A DNA stretch of 64,000 bases from Lysinibacillus sp. ZYM-1 (GCF_001308875.1 NZ_KQ465128.1:1-64000); one strand, 5' to 3'; shown: positions 36,334 to 44,807, counted from the stretch's first letter. Notes: generated by a model from the sequence alone, not told the origin. Translations and numbers: made by a program.

Positions 36334-36400
36334 TTCGACAAAAATAGAAGATGAATCCTTCCTTCGTTTGACAAATTAACATGATGGGATGAGCTATACT
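36334..36400 (+). promoter_or_regulatory. sirA promoter with two Spo0A boxes and wide spacing
   Basis: TTCGACAAA (36334-36342) and TTTGACAAA (36367-36375) match the inverted 0A-box TTYGACAAA. The second contains TTGACA (36368-36373), which is 21 bases from TATACT (36395-36400). Such a wide -35/-10 gap with an overlapping 0A box is the architecture of Spo0A-activated sigma-A promoters like spoIIE and spoIIG. Confidence 0.65.
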
Positions 36401-36434
36401 TATTAAAAAGAAACTGAGCGAAGGAGGATTTCTG

Positions 36435-36860
36435 GTGAGAACCTATTCCATATATAAGATAAAAGAAGAGCATTTAACGTTTATTTTTGGCAGAGAACGA
36501 AAGTTATTAGAGATGATGCAAGGCTGTGAAGACGCCAATGAGAAATCCTTAAAAGAGCTTGCGTATATATGTGAAGCAGTTCGTTTTGATGAAATTGCAG
36601 CAATGTTGGAGCATCAACTTGATTCCAAATATGCACATTTAGAAAGAGCTCGTAATGCTTTGTTTTTAGAACATCCGATAAAGGGTAAGATGGCTATTTA
36701 TTTGGTCGATCGTAAGATTTGTGTTTATTGTGAAGGTTCGCGAATGCTAGATTTAGATTTATTTCAGATGCTTGCTAAAATGAGTGAACGATTCATTGCT
36801 TTTAATAAACAAGATAATGAGTGTGGGTGGTTGAAACCGATGAAGTATACAATGCACTAG
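36435..36860 (+). CDS. sirA: Sporulation inhibitor of replication SirA
   Basis: This 141-residue protein starts RTYSIYKIKEEHLTFIFGRE and ends with FIAFN and CGWLKPMK, matching the SirA (YneE) pattern YLIKEEFANHYFGRE and FLAFD/YGWLNPVK. SirA binds domain I of DnaA and stops new rounds of replication at the onset of sporulation. The start is GTG with AAGGAGG upstream. It is followed by yneF, the usual order, and its promoter carries Spo0A boxes, in line with its known Spo0A control. Confidence 0.88.
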   Translation: MRTYSIYKIKEEHLTFIFGRERKLLEMMQGCEDANEKSLKELAYICEAVRFDEIAAMLEHQLDSKYAHLERARNALFLEHPIKGKMAIYLVDRKICVYCEGSRMLDLDLFQMLAKMSERFIAFNKQDNECGWLKPMKYTMH

Positions 36861-36958
36861 GAAATTTCACTACAATATATAGTAACACGCTGTCATTTGG
36901 TGTATAATGGAGCGTGGAGAGTTTTTCTCGGTATATTGTAGTGGAGGAGGTTGGTTGT

Positions 36959-37177
36959 ATGCCTACATGGGGCTGGATTATTATCGTAATTATCGCATTA
37001 GCAGCGGGAGCGGCACTTGGTTTCTATTTCGCTCGTCAAGCTATGATGAAATATTTAAAAGAAAACCCACCTATTAATGAGCAAATGATTCGTATGATGA
37101 TGGCACAAATGGGTCGTACGCCGTCTGAAAAGCAAGTACGTCAAATGATGGCACAAATGAATAAATTCCAAAAATAA
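36959..37177 (+). CDS. yneF: UPF0154 protein YneF
   Basis: This 72-residue protein has one membrane helix (residues 4-26, GWIIIVIIALAAGAALGFYF) and a cytoplasmic helix rich in Met and Gln (RMMMAQMGRTPSEKQVRQMM). This is the UPF0154/YneF family of unknown function, conserved next to sirA. The ATG at 36959 has GGAGGAGG upstream; the longer frame beginning at 36914 is not used. Two terminators follow in tandem. Confidence 0.9.
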   Translation: MPTWGWIIIVIIALAAGAALGFYFARQAMMKYLKENPPINEQMIRMMMAQMGRTPSEKQVRQMMAQMNKFQK

Positions 37178-37192
37178 TTGGAATTTTTAAGG

Positions 37193-37224
37193 AGCAGCTG
37201 GTTAAGGTAACTGGTTGCTTTTTT
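37193..37224 (+). terminator. First terminator after yneF
   Basis: A 12-bp stem with wobble pairs (37193-37204 with 37208-37219) and a T-run. Confidence 0.8.
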
Positions 37225-37240
37225 CATGGAATCATGAAAG

Positions 37241-37273
37241 GGGATGTCTCAATCATTTTTGAGACATCCCTTT
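37241..37273. terminator. Second hairpin after yneF, also downstream of the riboswitch
   Basis: A perfect 12-bp stem (37241-37252 with 37259-37270). On the plus strand TTTA follows; on the minus strand CTTTC follows. It could be the 3' end of the leftward riboswitch transcript. Confidence 0.65.
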
Positions 37274-37377
37274 ATCTTTAGTTGTGAGAAACGTTTAACC
37301 AGCTCATTGTACTATGTTCAAATGCTGCTCCATTTTGAACTACTTAAAGATACACTTTTTCTCGTGTTACAAGCCCA

Positions 37378-37516
37378 TTTCCTTCTCATATAACGCTTAT
37401 GAGGTTAGCTGTCGGATTCGAGCCATTTAGTAGCCCTACCTAAAAAGGATTCATCTCGTGGATTTTATTGACAACCGTAAAAATGTGGTTTCCCCTATCA
37501 ACTGGATTCAGCGATT
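37378..37516 (-). ncRNA. Cyclic di-AMP riboswitch (ydaO/yuaA type), orphan
   Basis: Read on the minus strand, the region shows in order the conserved blocks of the ydaO aptamer. They are CGCTGAATCC (37513-37504), GGGGAAACCA (37495-37486), GATGAATCC (37456-37448), then CGAATCCGACAGCTAACCTC (around 37420-37401) and GAGAAGGA (37387-37380). The spacing fits the two-half architecture that binds two c-di-AMP molecules. These riboswitches switch off genes for wall hydrolases, K+ and osmolyte transport. Here no gene follows: downstream on the minus strand come only MGL-stop, a 7-bp hairpin (37316-37340) and the hairpin at 37241-37270, then the opposite-strand yneF gene. Confidence 0.85.
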
Positions 37517-37705
37517 TAGAAATTTGAAACTGACTAAGAGATTACAATCCGACTATACATAAGTAAATCCATATAATTCCTTAACAAAAGGGTGTAAAGA
37601 TTTTTTACAACAGTAAAGGAACGAAAATAATTTTTTCAAATGAAGGAAACTCTAATAGTTAAAAATTCTCTATAAAAATATAAAAAATCTAGCAATTTAA
37701 AATAT

Positions 37706-37736
37706 TTGCACTAATTTTGATAAAACTAGCTATAAT
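37706..37736 (+). promoter_or_regulatory. Candidate luxS promoter
   Basis: TATAAT (37731-37736) lies 33 bases before the luxS start; the best -35 box is TTGCAC (37706-37711) at a long 19-base spacing. The -10 is clear, the -35 doubtful. The remaining bases between the riboswitch and here hold no other feature. Confidence 0.4.
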
Positions 37737-37768
37737 AAGTAGTATTGATAGAAAAGGAGCTGTTAGAA

Positions 37769-38239
37769 ATGGAGCGCGAAAAGACAAATGTTGAAAGTTT
37801 TGATTTAGACCATACCAAAGTAAAAGCCCCATATGTTCGTTTAGCGGGAGTTAAAACAGGGAAAAACGGCGATGAAGTGTACAAATACGATATTCGCTTT
37901 AAGCAACCTAACAAAGAGCATATGGAAATGCCTGCTTTGCATTCATTAGAACATTTATCTGCTGATATCATTCGTAATTACTCTGATCATATTGTTGATT
38001 TCAGTCCGATGGGTTGCCAAACAGGCTTCTATGTATCACTTATTAACCATAATGAATATGAGGACCTATTAACAATATTAGAAAAAACATTTACTGATGT
38101 AACAAAGGCAACAGCAGTGCCTGCATGCAATGAGGTACAATGTGGATGGGCTGCGAGCCATAGCTTAAAAGGAGCACAAGTATTAGCGAAAGAATTTTTA
38201 GAGAAACGAGATGAATGGCATATCGTTTTTGAAGAATAA
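37769..38239 (+). CDS. luxS: S-ribosylhomocysteine lyase LuxS
   Basis: This 156-residue enzyme splits S-ribosylhomocysteine into homocysteine and the AI-2 precursor DPD in the activated methyl cycle. The metal site is H58 and H62 in ALHSLEH with C125 in NEVQCGW; the catalytic cysteine is C83 in [10 protein letters not shown], with E61 nearby. [14 protein letters not shown] near the start is the family opening. The ATG at 37769 with AAAGGAG 9 bases upstream is preferred over the frame starting at 37745. It is a single gene with its own terminator. Confidence 0.96.
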   Translation: MEREKTNVESFDLDHTKVKAPYVRLAGVKTGKNGDEVYKYDIRFKQPNKEHMEMPALHSLEHLSADIIRNYSDHIVDFSPMGCQTGFYVSLINHNEYEDLLTILEKTFTDVTKATAVPACNEVQCGWAASHSLKGAQVLAKEFLEKRDEWHIVFEE

Positions 38240-38249
38240 ATCTATTAGA

Positions 38250-38286
38250 AAAACCTTGCTTCAAACATGTCAGCAAGGTTTTTTTA
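38250..38286. terminator. Terminator between luxS and yqkD
   Basis: AAACCTTGCT (38251-38260) pairs with AGCAAGGTTT (38272-38281), followed by T6. It is flanked by A on the other side and works for the convergent yqkD gene as well. Confidence 0.85.
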
Positions 38287-38292
38287 TTTGTG

Positions 38293-39267
38293 TTAAAAAT
38301 GGAATGGAATGACATTGGAAGAGGACGAATCTCGATTTATTTTTTGGTAAATAAAACTTTCTAAAAAATCATGAATTAAATCTTCATATTCATCCATATT
38401 TTCATTAAAGGATTGGGCATGTGCACCTGTATCAAAAAGCTTTAATTTTTTGGGACCTACTTTTTTATTGTATAAATCTAGGGACATGGACGCAGGAATA
38501 AATGTATCTGTTATACTATGGATAAAAAGCACAGGTTTTTCAATATGGGTCACTGCTTCAGCGGGTGTCACACTTTTGAAAGAGTAGCCGTCCCGGAGGC
38601 GAACAAAGAAATCGGCAAAACGAATGGGGATAATAGAGCCATATTTAAATTCTGTTTTAGCAATTTGCTTGAGCAGCATGGAAAAATCGGAGAACGCACA
38701 ATCTGAAATATAAAAATCAGCACCATCTTCTACCGTACCCGCATAAAGTAACATTGTTGCCGCACCCATGGATTCACCATGGATACCAAGTAGAGCATCT
38801 TCACCAATCATGGCTTTCACTGTCTTGACCACAGCGTCAAGATCATTTTTTTCGTAGTAGCCATAGCTGGTTGTTTTGCCACCAGATTCCCCATGACGAC
38901 GATGGTCAAAGATGACTGAATTATAGCCAAGCCTTTCAAATAGTCGAGCATATTTTACGGAATTTATTTTATTTTCGGTAACGCCGTGACATATGATGAT
39001 GGTGTTATTGGTTTGCAGGGGCTGAAACATAATTCCACGAAGCGTATAGCCATTAGGAGAATCAATATTGAGTTCACATTTCAGGTTTTGATTGTACCAA
39101 GCTTCGTCAAAGCGTTTTGCTGTCGTTTCACGTTCACGAATAAATTCTGGATCCTTTTGCTGAATATACATTAATTTATTGGAAAGCGCAAAGCCGAACA
39201 GACCAGTAGCTGCAGCGGCAAGCGTTGTTGTAATACCTGAGAATAAAAGCATCTTCTTCTTCATCAT
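38293..39267 (-). CDS. yqkD: Alpha/beta hydrolase YqkD
   Basis: This 324-residue hydrolase has an N-terminal membrane anchor or signal (residues 5-28), IIICHGVTENK, DHRRHGESGG, nucleophile elbow GIHGESMGAAT, an acid residue in HSITDTFIP and a histidine in GAHAQS. It matches YqkD/YfhR-type serine hydrolases of unknown substrate. The ATG at 39267 has GGAGGT 5 bases upstream and is chosen over 39309. In Bacillus, yqkD begins the same run (yqkD, yqkE, yqkF, nudF) found here. Confidence 0.85.
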   Translation of the reverse strand: MMKKKMLLFSGITTTLAAAATGLFGFALSNKLMYIQQKDPEFIRERETTAKRFDEAWYNQNLKCELNIDSPNGYTLRGIMFQPLQTNNTIIICHGVTENKINSVKYARLFERLGYNSVIFDHRRHGESGGKTTSYGYYEKNDLDAVVKTVKAMIGEDALLGIHGESMGAATMLLYAGTVEDGADFYISDCAFSDFSMLLKQIAKTEFKYGSIIPIRFADFFVRLRDGYSFKSVTPAEAVTHIEKPVLFIHSITDTFIPASMSLDLYNKKVGPKKLKLFDTGAHAQSFNENMDEYEDLIHDFLESFIYQKINRDSSSSNVIPFHF

Positions 39268-39470
39268 AAAACACCTCCACATGCTGTTTCTTATTTGTAA
39301 TGTTCCCAACTAAGATTGTTTAAAACACGTCAACATTTTACAATAACTTTGGCAAAACTGCGATTATTTCTATTATCGAAAATCGTCAAAATATTTGTTA
39401 AAATATACATATCTGCTAGTAGCATATGCAGCAGTGTTGATTTTTGAACGGGGAAAAGGGGAGAATGGAC

Positions 39471-40655
39471 ATGACAAATGAGGTAGTAATTGTGAGTGCT
39501 GTTCGTACAGCTATCGGCTCATTTCAGGGGACACTAAAAGACGTACCGGCCACAACTTTAGGTAGCATTGTCATTAAGGACGCATTAGCGCGTGCAGGCG
39601 TAACAGGGGAACAAGTCGATGAGGTTATTATGGGGAACGTATTATCTGCTGGACTTGGACAGAATCCAGCTCGTCAGGCAGCAATAAAGGCTGGTTTACC
39701 ACATGAAGTGTCAGCACTAACAATTAATAAAGTATGTGGATCGGGTTTAAAGGCTGTGCATTTAGCAACGCAGGCAATTTTAGCTGGTGACGCCGATATT
39801 ATCGTGGCGGGTGGCTTTGAAAATATGAGCCAGGCGCCTTATGTTTTAAAAAATGCGCGTGAAGGCTTCCGAATGGGCGATCAAAAGGTAGTGGATACAA
39901 TGATTCATGATGGTCTATGGTGTGCTTTTAATGATTATCATATGGGGATTACAGCAGAAAACTTATGTGATATGTATGAAATTTCACGAGAAGAGCAAGA
40001 TGCATTTTCAGCTCGCTCGCAACAACGTACAGAGGCGGCAATTGAAGCTGGTAAATTTGTAGATGAAATTGTCGCAGTAGAGATTCCACAACGTAAGGGA
40101 GAGCCTATTTTGTTCGACAAGGATGAATTTCCTCGAGCAGGCGTGACAGAGGAATCTCTAGCCAAACTACGTCCAGCATTTAAAAAGGATGGCTCAGTAA
40201 CAGCGGCTAACGCATCTGGCATTAACGATGGTGCTGCAGCGGTTGTTGTGATGTCAAAGGAAAAAGCACAAGAACTTGGTATTCAACCAATGGCTATTGT
40301 AACAGCTAATGCAAGCGCAGGTGTAGATCCTGCAATTATGGGAACTGGTCCAGTTAAAGCAATCCAAAAAGCCCTAACAAAGGCAGCTGTAACCTTAGAT
40401 GAAATAGATTTAATTGAAGCAAATGAAGCATTTGCAGCACAATCGATAGCTGTAGATCGTGAATTAAGCTTTAATCATGATAAACTAAATGTTAACGGGG
40501 GCGCGATTGCTCTTGGTCATCCGATTGGTGCAAGTGGTGCTCGTATTTTAGTCACGCTGCTACATGAGATGGAAAAGCGTGATGCAAAAATGGGCTTAGC
40601 AACATTATGTATTGGTGGTGGTCAAGGCGTAGCCACAGTTGTGAAGCGTCCTTGA
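39471..40655 (+). CDS. Acetyl-CoA C-acetyltransferase (thiolase)
   Basis: This 394-residue biosynthetic-type thiolase condenses two acetyl-CoA or cleaves acetoacetyl-CoA. The acyl-accepting cysteine is C89 in [30 protein letters not shown] holds the catalytic histidine and TLCIGGGQG the second cysteine. [14 protein letters not shown] is the N-terminal signature. The ATG at 39471 gives AAGGGGAG a 7-base spacing; 39465 and 39444 are alternatives. It is inserted between yqkD and yqkE relative to Bacillus subtilis and has no other lipid gene beside it. Confidence 0.95.
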   Translation: MTNEVVIVSAVRTAIGSFQGTLKDVPATTLGSIVIKDALARAGVTGEQVDEVIMGNVLSAGLGQNPARQAAIKAGLPHEVSALTINKVCGSGLKAVHLATQAILAGDADIIVAGGFENMSQAPYVLKNAREGFRMGDQKVVDTMIHDGLWCAFNDYHMGITAENLCDMYEISREEQDAFSARSQQRTEAAIEAGKFVDEIVAVEIPQRKGEPILFDKDEFPRAGVTEESLAKLRPAFKKDGSVTAANASGINDGAAAVVVMSKEKAQELGIQPMAIVTANASAGVDPAIMGTGPVKAIQKALTKAAVTLDEIDLIEANEAFAAQSIAVDRELSFNHDKLNVNGGAIALGHPIGASGARILVTLLHEMEKRDAKMGLATLCIGGGQGVATVVKRP

Positions 40656-40677
40656 TGTCAATAAGAAGGTGAATGAA

Positions 40678-40944
40678 ATGGGAAAGAAACGAAAACAACA
40701 GCAACATGAAAACAATAGCATGGCAGCAAGTTTGCCAAAGCATGAGACAGTCACATTAGCGGACCAACTAGGTGGCGATGTTCTAGCTAAATTAAAAGCC
40801 GCTAAGCAAGATTTAACAGTGAAAGAACAGGCTGCAGAAGAAGAACGTCAAGCAAAACTAGCTTTTGAACGCAAACAACGAGAAAAAAATAAATCGTTTG
40901 AAGAATTGTTGAATGAGTATGGGAATAAAGGCACTAAATATTAA
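40678..40944 (+). CDS. yqkE: DUF3886 protein YqkE
   Basis: This 88-residue, strongly charged, helical protein begins GKKRKQQQHENN, contains LADQLGGDVLAKLKAAKQ and ends FEELLNEYGNKGTKY. That matches the DUF3886 (YqkE) family of unknown function. The ATG at 40678 has AAGGTG upstream; the GTG at 40669 is less likely. It follows the thiolase gene by 22 bases and is probably cotranscribed. Confidence 0.78.
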   Translation: MGKKRKQQQHENNSMAASLPKHETVTLADQLGGDVLAKLKAAKQDLTVKEQAAEEERQAKLAFERKQREKNKSFEELLNEYGNKGTKY

Positions 40945-40950
40945 ATGGGA

Positions 40951-40986
40951 AACAGTGAATTCACGTATGTGGATTCACTGTTTTTT
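40951..40986 (+). terminator. Terminator after yqkE
   Basis: AACAGTGAAT (40951-40960) pairs with ATTCACTGTT (40973-40982), then T4. Confidence 0.82.
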
Positions 40987-41116
40987 AGATATCCTATAAA
41001 ATGTCCTTTATTAGTCGATATTATAAAGGAAAGAGATCATAAAATGGGGGACGCTGCCAATAACATATACCTTATTGTAGTTTAGCTAATGATTAAATTA
41101 TGATAGGAGAACAAAG

Positions 41117-41620
41117 TTGTTTGAATTACACACTGAAAGATTAAGATTAATTCCTTTAAATGCTAAGTATCTAAAATTACTAATAGAGCATGAGAAAGAG
41201 TTAGCAAATGAACTGTCATTAAGTAAACTAGAGAGGATTTTTGATGCTGAGCTTAAACAGGCTTTGAATTATAGACGCTCAAAAGTTTTAGAAGATGAAG
41301 AAAACTATATTTGGTATACAAATTGGTTGATCGTATTAAAAGAACAAAATTGCGCTATTGGTGGTATTATGCTTAAAGGGATGCCAAACGACAGGCAGGA
41401 AGTAGTGATTGGTTATTATACTTTTCCAAGTTTTCAGGGACGTGGTTATATGACTGAAACAATTATAACGATGAAAAACTGGTTACATAGCCAACCAAAC
41501 GTTGAGTATATTATTGCGGATACTGAAAAGGATAATATTGCTTCCCACCGAGTTTTAGAAAAAGCAGGAGCTACCTTGTATAAAGAAACAGAGTCGCTCT
41601 ATTTTTGGAAATTGTTATAA
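41117..41620 (+). CDS. GNAT family N-acetyltransferase
   Basis: This 167-residue protein opens FELHTERLRLIPLNAKYLKL, a RimJ/L-type start. It has VVIGYYTFPSFQGRGYMTE with the acetyl-CoA loop and NIASHRVLEKAGATLY at the end. It probably acetylates a small molecule or protein; nothing in the context narrows the substrate. The start is TTG with AGGAGA 5 to 9 bases upstream. It is single, between yqkE and the VanZ gene. Confidence 0.83.
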   Translation: MFELHTERLRLIPLNAKYLKLLIEHEKELANELSLSKLERIFDAELKQALNYRRSKVLEDEENYIWYTNWLIVLKEQNCAIGGIMLKGMPNDRQEVVIGYYTFPSFQGRGYMTETIITMKNWLHSQPNVEYIIADTEKDNIASHRVLEKAGATLYKETESLYFWKLL

Positions 41621-41631
41621 TAAATATTTAT

Positions 41632-41672
41632 AAAAGACAAAAGGCTAAAAAAGCGCTTTTTGTCTTTTATTT
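41632..41672. terminator. Terminator shared by the GNAT and VanZ genes
   Basis: AAAAGACAAAA (41632-41642) pairs with TTTTGTCTTTT (41658-41668). T-rich and A-rich flanks lie on both sides of this convergent junction, and the stem overlaps the VanZ stop codon. Confidence 0.75.
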
Positions 41673-42124
41673 TTGAACAATTTCCTTAGGATTACGACAG
41701 AACCAACAAAAACAATGGCTCCTACTGTATCAACAAGTACATCTTGACCGCTCATCGTGCGACCAGGTGTAAAGCTTTGACGAAATTCATCAAGCATAGC
41801 GATAATAGCCGTTCCTCCAATGGCAACACTTCCTGCAAAACGGCGTTTTCCCCACGCAAAGTACAGACCAAGCGCAATGCACCCAAAACCGATAAAATGT
41901 ATTAGTTTACGAATTAAAAATTCGACAAATGGAAAATACCCACGCTCTTCAATTGATACAACTGTGTTCCAATATGGGATTTTTAAAACGGATAGTTGTT
42001 GTTCAAAAGGTTTATTAGCTAATAGATCTTTTAGTTCTGGTAATATACTTTGTTGCTCGTAGGTCATGCTAGAGGAAATCACTAGCACAACTAGACAGGC
42101 GATGAAGATAATCCACTTTTTCAT
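41645..42124 (-). CDS. VanZ family membrane protein
   Basis: This 159-residue protein has four membrane helices, LIRKLIHFIGFGCIALGLYF in the middle and MLDEFRQSFTPGRTMSGQDV near residue 110, the core signature of VanZ-like proteins. VanZ of Tn1546 gives low-level teicoplanin resistance; chromosomal relatives have unknown roles at the envelope. Its ATG overlaps the stop of yqkF by four bases, so the two genes are coupled. Confidence 0.85.
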   Translation of the reverse strand: MKKWIIFIACLVVLVISSSMTYEQQSILPELKDLLANKPFEQQLSVLKIPYWNTVVSIEERGYFPFVEFLIRKLIHFIGFGCIALGLYFAWGKRRFAGSVAIGGTAIIAMLDEFRQSFTPGRTMSGQDVLVDTVGAIVFVGSVVILRKLFKNKRQKALF

Positions 42125-43020
42125 CGGTGTTCCAGATACTGTTCATTTTTCGTTAAAGTATGTGCTGCCTTAAAATCTGTTATTTTAGCTATTTTTTCAT
42201 AGGCAGAAAGGGTTTGAGCTAGTTGTTCTTGTGAGCTAGCTCCAATCACTGTAGAAGCGATAGTAGACTCTTTTAAATTAAATGCTAAAGCTAGTGAATG
42301 TAAATCATTATAATGTGATGCTAAACTTGTTATCGTTGTTGTTAACTCTTCTGCTGTATAGGTGTTAAAACCATTTACTCGCTGTAACCGTTGCTGCCAA
42401 CTATTCGTCAATAAGCCCTTTGCTACTGTGCCACGTGTTACAACAGAAGCGCCTTCCTTCGCGATATATTCAAACCACTCTTCGGGACGGCGATCTAAGG
42501 CACTATATTGCATCATGACACTTTTTGCCGAGCTGGCAGGTAAAAAACGTTGCAACACATTTGGACGAATGGAGGAAATGCCATATTCACGAATAAGACC
42601 GTCTTTTTTCAAGCCCTCAAAAGTGTCAATGATGCCATCCCAGTCATCCTCTATTGTACCTCCATGTAGTTGATAAACATCAATGTAATCCGTTCCTAAA
42701 CGTCGCAAGCTAGCATGAATCGCTTCTTTTATATGGGACGGAGAAGCATCCCAATACCAGCCTTCAACACCTTCAGTCCAGCGATTACCTACTTTTGTTG
42801 CTAAAATAACATCTTGACGACGTTTCCCTAATGTCACGCCGATAATTTCCTCATTTGCCCCAAAATCATATAAATCTGCTGTATCAATATAATTTATGCC
42901 TGCATCTAATGCCATATCGACAATAGCAGCTGCTTCTTTTTTATCTGTAGAAAGTGACATGCCTCCTAAACTAATTTCAGAAATAAATAATTCACTTGTG
43001 CCAAGCTGTCTTTTTTTCAT
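42121..43020 (-). CDS. yqkF: Aldo/keto reductase YqkF
   Basis: This 299-residue NADPH-dependent reductase shows the catalytic tetrad D and Y in YIDTADLYDFG, K in ILATKVGNRW and H in DVYQLHGGT, plus late cofactor-binding residues in STVIGASSQEQL. The ATG at 43020 with GGAGGTC upstream is chosen over the frame to 43068. In Bacillus yqkF lies beside nudF, as here, though here it is divergent from nudF and coupled to a VanZ gene. Confidence 0.88.
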   Translation of the reverse strand: MKKRQLGTSELFISEISLGGMSLSTDKKEAAAIVDMALDAGINYIDTADLYDFGANEEIIGVTLGKRRQDVILATKVGNRWTEGVEGWYWDASPSHIKEAIHASLRRLGTDYIDVYQLHGGTIEDDWDGIIDTFEGLKKDGLIREYGISSIRPNVLQRFLPASSAKSVMMQYSALDRRPEEWFEYIAKEGASVVTRGTVAKGLLTNSWQQRLQRVNGFNTYTAEELTTTITSLASHYNDLHSLALAFNLKESTIASTVIGASSQEQLAQTLSAYEKIAKITDFKAAHTLTKNEQYLEHR

Positions 43021-43096
43021 ACAAACGACCTCCTTCGATTTCTCTACTTGTAATGGTACAATGAACATATCTGAAGGACAAGTGAGGTAATCGTCT

Positions 43097-43648
43097 ATGA
43101 AAAAGTTTGAGGAAAAAACGACAAAAACGACACCAATCTATGACGGAAAAATAGTAAAACTCCAGGTTGATGAAGTAATTTTACCAAATGGACAGGTTGC
43201 AAAGCGTGAAATTATCAAGCATCCAGGAGCGGTTGCGGTCGTTGCCGTTACAGCTGAGGGCAAATTAGTGTTAGTAGAGCAATATCGTAAGGCGCTTGAA
43301 CGTTCTATTGTTGAAATTCCTGCAGGGAAAATTGAATCTGGTGAGGAACCAATGATGACAGCACGCCGTGAATTAGAAGAGGAAACAGGCTACGGAGCGC
43401 ACAGCCTTACATTTTTACAAACTTTTGCAACGTCCCCTGGATTTGCAGATGAGGTCATTCATCTATATGTAGCAAAGGAATTATATAAAATCGAAAATAA
43501 AGCAGCGTTAGATGAGGATGAGTTTGTCGAACTATTAGAAGTTTCGTTGGAAGAGGCACAATCAATGGTGGCAGATCAACGTATATTTGATGCTAAAACA
43601 GCATTTGCCGTACTTTGGCTTGCTACAAATTTAGAAAATAATCTTTAG
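43097..43648 (+). CDS. nudF: ADP-ribose pyrophosphatase (Nudix) NudF
   Basis: This 183-residue hydrolase has the Nudix box starting at GKIESGEEPMMTARRELEEE near residue 75; the preceding LVEQYRKALERSIVEIPAG is typical of ADP-ribose pyrophosphatases. It splits ADP-ribose into AMP and ribose 5-phosphate. The start ATG lies 12 bases after GTGAGGT. It begins the rightward run that leads to fur and xerD. Confidence 0.93.
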   Translation: MKKFEEKTTKTTPIYDGKIVKLQVDEVILPNGQVAKREIIKHPGAVAVVAVTAEGKLVLVEQYRKALERSIVEIPAGKIESGEEPMMTARRELEEETGYGAHSLTFLQTFATSPGFADEVIHLYVAKELYKIENKAALDEDEFVELLEVSLEEAQSMVADQRIFDAKTAFAVLWLATNLENNL

Positions 43649-43706
43649 CATAATAGAGACGGACGAGCATAAGCTGTACAAACCTTGATAGAAAAGGAGC
43701 ATGTTT

Positions 43707-44219
43707 ATGTCTCGTACGGTGTCTATATTTTATCACGCTTCCATCATTGCAGTTAGTTTTGTTTGCGGCGTTATTTTCTTTCATATTATTGGTGGACCGA
43801 AAGCGGAACCATTTATTTTATTTATAGAACCTCGTTTAGCAGATGGGGACAGGCAATCGATTTTTCGTTTAGTGCTTCCTGTCGCTATTTCCATAGGTCT
43901 TGTATTACTACTAGCAACACATAGTGTATTAAAAATTTTAGTGCGTGTGACGGTAGCCATGCGTGCGACTTTTTTTGGCTTTAGTTCAGTTTTTTTATTA
44001 CAAAAACTTGAAGCTTTTTGGCTTTATACGATTTGGTGGTTTCCATTTCAGCTTATCTATTGTATATTGTTGCTAGTCCTATGCAATTTACTTGTACCTG
44101 CTTGGTCAAAGCGAAAAATCGGGAAACAAGTATCTGGTCGGACAATTTTGTTGAATTTTATCACATTTTTCATCATAATAGTTGCTGAGTTTATTGTTAT
44201 TTCTTATGTGTTAAAATGA
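43707..44219 (+). CDS. Integral membrane protein at the spoIIM position
   Basis: This 170-residue protein has four to five membrane helices and a basic segment (PAWSKRKIGKQVSGR) before the last one. In Bacillus subtilis spoIIM, which is needed for engulfment, lies between nudF and fur, and topology is compatible (SpoIIM has about 214 residues). Direct sequence similarity is weak, so this is either a divergent SpoIIM or an unrelated membrane protein. The ATG at 43707 places AAGGAG 7 bases upstream; 43701 is too close. Confidence 0.5.
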   Translation: MSRTVSIFYHASIIAVSFVCGVIFFHIIGGPKAEPFILFIEPRLADGDRQSIFRLVLPVAISIGLVLLLATHSVLKILVRVTVAMRATFFGFSSVFLLQKLEAFWLYTIWWFPFQLIYCILLLVLCNLLVPAWSKRKIGKQVSGRTILLNFITFFIIIVAEFIVISYVLK

Positions 44220-44287
44220 TGGATTTAGTAGACAACAATTGTGATCAGATAAAAAAGTAGAAGCATGTTAGAAATCTATTCACTATC

Positions 44288-44317
44288 TTGTAATAGGATT
44301 TACTCCTTTGGTATAAT
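44288..44317 (+). promoter_or_regulatory. Promoter of fur
   Basis: TTGTAA (44288-44293), 18 bases and a perfect TATAAT (44312-44317), about 25 bases before the fur start. No clear Fur or PerR box is visible. Confidence 0.55.
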
Positions 44318-44341
44318 GGAAAGAGTTTAGGGGGGCGTCAC

Positions 44342-44806
44342 ATGGAGAGCCGAATTGATCGTATAAAAAAACAGCTGCATAGTGCTAGTTACAAGCTGAC
44401 GCCGCAGCGAGAAGCAACAGTTGCTGTCTTGCTTGAGCACGAAGAAGACCACCTAAGTGCTGAAGATGTATATCTTTTAGTAAAAGAAAAAGCACCAGAA
44501 ATTGGTCTAGCTACTGTTTATAGAACGTTAGAATTATTAACTGAGCTCAAAATTGTCGACAAAATCAACTTTGGCGATGGTGTATCGCGCTATGACCTAC
44601 GCCAAGAGGGAGCTGCCCATTTCCACCATCATCTAGTTTGTATTGAATGTGGAGCTGTTGATGAAATTCAAGAAGATTTACTTGAAGATGTGGAAGCCGT
44701 TGTTGAAAAGCGTTGGAACTTTATCATAAAGGATCACCGACTAACTTTCCACGGCATTTGCTGGCGCTGTCATGATAAAAACGACGAATCGAATGAAGAA
44801 AAATAA
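44342..44806 (+). CDS. fur: Ferric uptake regulator Fur
   Basis: This 154-residue repressor has a winged-helix domain (residues 1-85: LTPQREATVAVLLEHEEDHL, VYLLVKEKAPEIGLATVYRT) and a metal-binding dimerisation domain with HFHHHLVCIECG and CWRC, the two cysteine pairs of the structural zinc site. It represses iron uptake genes with Fe2+. Position before xerD and the sequence RTLELLTELKIV point to Fur rather than PerR or Zur. Its ribosome site is GGGGGCG, 5 bases from the ATG. Confidence 0.93.
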   Translation: MESRIDRIKKQLHSASYKLTPQREATVAVLLEHEEDHLSAEDVYLLVKEKAPEIGLATVYRTLELLTELKIVDKINFGDGVSRYDLRQEGAAHFHHHLVCIECGAVDEIQEDLLEDVEAVVEKRWNFIIKDHRLTFHGICWRCHDKNDESNEEK

Positions 44807-44807
44807 C

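Noticed and set aside
40552-40743. Minus-strand frame across the thiolase/yqkE junction
   Set aside because: It overlaps the ends of two convincing rightward genes and has no ribosome site or motif.
43707-44219. Firm naming as SpoIIM
   Set aside because: Position fits but the protein is about 40 residues short and has little visible similarity, so only the position is noted.
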